Shown here one piece after another: positions 62,659-64,000 of a stretch of 64,000 nucleotides of DNA; positions within the stretch are counted from its first letter, which is position 1, and every line of letters begins with the position of its first letter. The position numbers and the translations under genes are program-made. The stretch lies in NCBI RefSeq assembly GCF_000423665.1, contig NZ_KE384074.1:148761-212760 (forward strand), written 5' to 3'. The notes beneath the pieces were generated by a model, which worked only from the letters and a program-made list of their open reading frames with translations, was not told the origin of the DNA and ran no database searches. This stretch comes from Solirubrobacter soli DSM 22325. Its GTDB lineage: Bacteria > Actinomycetota > Thermoleophilia > Solirubrobacterales > Solirubrobacteraceae.

Positions 62659-63704
62659 CGCTCCCCGAGCGCGAGCTCCACGGTCTGCTCGAGCTGCTCG
62701 GCGAGGTCCACCACGCCGAGAACGTCGCCGGCTTCCGCACGGCGCTACTCGACGTCCTGCCGCGGGTCATCCCCGCCGCCTACACGTCCTACAACGAGGT
62801 CAGCGGCGAGGGGAACCCGCTGGTGACGCTGGTCAGACCCCAAGCGCCGCAGCGGGTGATGGCGCAGTGGGGCCGCTACGGCCACCAGAACCCGCTCGTG
62901 CAGCACCACCTGGCCACGCGCGACCCGCGCGCCCACCGGCTCTCGGACGTCACGTCGATGGCCTCGTTCCGGGAGCTCGAGCTCTACCACGAGGTCTTCG
63001 TCCCGCTCGGCGTCGAGCACCAGCTCGCGGTCACGCTGCCCGCGCCACCGCGGCTGCTGATCGGGCTCGTGTTCGCCGACGCCGACGATTTCACCGACCC
63101 CCAGCGGCGGCTCCTCGACCTCGCCCGCCCGCACCTGATCCAGGCGCACGCCAACGCGACCCTGCGCGAGCGCATGCACGACGTGCTCAAAGCGGTCGAG
63201 GCCGGGCTCGACGACGTCGGCGAGGCGATCGTCGTCACCGACGCGAGCAACCGGATCGCGTTCGCCACCGAGGCGGGCCGCGCGGCGCTCGAGCTCGTCG
63301 ACCACGACGCCGCGCACGATCGGCTGCCGGACCGGCTGCGCGACACGCCCGGCCCGGCGCACAGCGTCGTCCCGGTCACCGGGGGCACGCCGCTGATCGT
63401 GCGCACGCTCGCCCCGAAGGGCGGCGCGACCGTGCGCCTGTTCGAGCGCGGCTCGCGCGGCGCGCCGCGGTCGCTGCTCACCTCGCTCGGGCTCTCCCCG
63501 CGCGAGGCCGAGGTCCTGCAGGCGATGATGCGCGGCAACTCGACCGCCGCGATCGCCACCCAGCTCAAGGTGACGCCGAAGACCGTCTACAAGCACGCCG
63601 AGCGGATCTACGCGAAGCTCGGCGTCAACGACCGGATCGCGGCCGTGAGCGCGGCCTGGGCGGCCCTGGACTCAGGTGCGGAAGAGCCCCGGCCGAACGG
63701 CTAG
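62655..63704 (+). CDS. LuxR-family transcriptional regulator
   Basis: The C-terminal GerE-type helix-turn-helix reads LGLSPREAEVLQAMMRGNSTAAIATQLKVTPKTVYKHAERIYAKL in overlapping pieces, about residues 278-325 of 349. The N-terminal part (about 10-180) looks like a GAF-type sensor, and a degenerate PAS-like stretch follows (about 185-265). No receiver domain is present, so it senses a ligand directly. It is coupled to the DUF1932 gene and may control both that gene and the divergent ComA-family operon. Confidence 0.9.
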   Translation: MTLPERELHGLLELLGEVHHAENVAGFRTALLDVLPRVIPAAYTSYNEVSGEGNPLVTLVRPQAPQRVMAQWGRYGHQNPLVQHHLATRDPRAHRLSDVTSMASFRELELYHEVFVPLGVEHQLAVTLPAPPRLLIGLVFADADDFTDPQRRLLDLARPHLIQAHANATLRERMHDVLKAVEAGLDDVGEAIVVTDASNRIAFATEAGRAALELVDHDAAHDRLPDRLRDTPGPAHSVVPVTGGTPLIVRTLAPKGGATVRLFERGSRGAPRSLLTSLGLSPREAEVLQAMMRGNSTAAIATQLKVTPKTVYKHAERIYAKLGVNDRIAAVSAAWAALDSGAEEPRPNG

Positions 63705-63761
63705 GGGTACGCAATTCTCCGAATTGATCGGTGATGAGAGCGCGGAGACACTCGCGCCTCC

Positions 63762-64000
63762 ATGGTCGCCGCTCTCCGCTCGCTGCTCGTCGCGACGGCG
63801 CTCCTCGCCGTCCTCGCCCCCACCGCCGCCGCGCAGGATCCACCCTGCGACAGAACCTGGAACGGAACCTCGGGCAACTGGAACGACGGGAGCAGATGGA
63901 GCGGCGGCGCGGCGCCGAACACGATCGAGCGCGCGTGCCTCCCGGCCGGCAGCTACACGGTCACGGTCACCGGCGGCACCTCGCCGAAGGGGGTGACGGT
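63762..64000 (+). CDS. start of a secreted beta-rich protein, cut by the window end
   Basis: An open frame begins at ATG 63762 and runs to the last base without a stop. It encodes a signal peptide (MVAALRSLLVATALLAVL, cleavage after TAAA at about residue 24) and then DRTWNGTSGNWNDGSRWSGG. This Trp-Gly-Asn-Trp pattern opens passenger-like beta-helix repeats in many secreted proteins. Two Cys residues occur early. The rest is outside the window. Confidence 0.75.
   Translation, partial: MVAALRSLLVATALLAVLAPTAAAQDPPCDRTWNGTSGNWNDGSRWSGGAAPNTIERACLPAGSYTVTVTGGTSPKGVT

Overview
The window is a high-GC (about 70%), densely packed chromosomal segment. Its traits point to an actinobacterium: start codons sitting 6-7 nt after -10 hexamers, ATGA/GTGA-coupled operons, FHA-HTH fusions, RsbW/SpoIIE/STAS partner-switching proteins, DUF3105, a GH15 glucodextranase-like enzyme, and secreted proteins with PT-rich linkers. 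I infer Thermoleophilia/Solirubrobacterales, but no rRNA, ribosomal protein or other phylogenetic marker is present to prove it. No tRNA, rRNA, CRISPR array, insertion sequence, prophage or replication origin was seen.

Layout. 1-4437: a small membrane protein, a possible gene remnant, then a PucR-type regulator, a DUF1537 acid-sugar kinase and a class II aldolase in one operon, with an SDR divergent from the regulator. 4486-9843: proline catabolism (P5C dehydrogenase, proline dehydrogenase, PucR-type regulator), an MSOX-like FAD oxidoreductase and a half-size EamA transporter. 9911-13141: secreted S8 protease and an orphan NarL-type histidine kinase. 13227-24831: a ten-gene catabolic operon (FAH hydrolase, extradiol dioxygenase, SDR, HisD-family dehydrogenase, creatininase-family hydrolase, MhpA-like monooxygenase, RbsBAC-like importer, P450) with a divergent LysR gene. 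24847-28951: HxlR/MFS pair, acyltransferase, patatin, GNAT-like protein. 28908-42552: large secreted proteins, an FHA-HTH protein, a crystallin-like protein, a kinase-ATPase-TPR giant, a metalloprotease, and a SpoIIE phosphatase with a STAS protein. 42583-46588: methyltransferase, VOC protein and an ECF sigma operon. 46678-54100: GH15 enzyme, a cysteine-ladder protein and a secreted phosphatase. 54147-59972: RsbW-like kinase/GAF/PAS protein, tautomerase, DUF3105 protein and a MacAB-like exporter. 60075-64000: ATP-grasp protein, ComA-family phosphosulfolactate synthase homologue, a DUF1932 dehydrogenase with a LuxR regulator, and the start of another secreted protein.

How the genes work together. 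The 13-24 kb operon reads as uptake plus ring hydroxylation, meta cleavage and hydrolysis of an unknown, probably aromatic, compound. The partner-switching parts at 39.8-42.6 kb and 54-55.5 kb look like separated pieces of one stress-signalling system, since they share a similar PAS module. Two secreted enzymes (36.2 and 52.1 kb) share a near-identical C-terminal domain.

The most novel-looking item is the protein at 49999-51990. It has four helical repeats, two of which carry six cysteines at exact four-residue spacing. I recognise no family for it; a soft-metal or thiol role is only inference.
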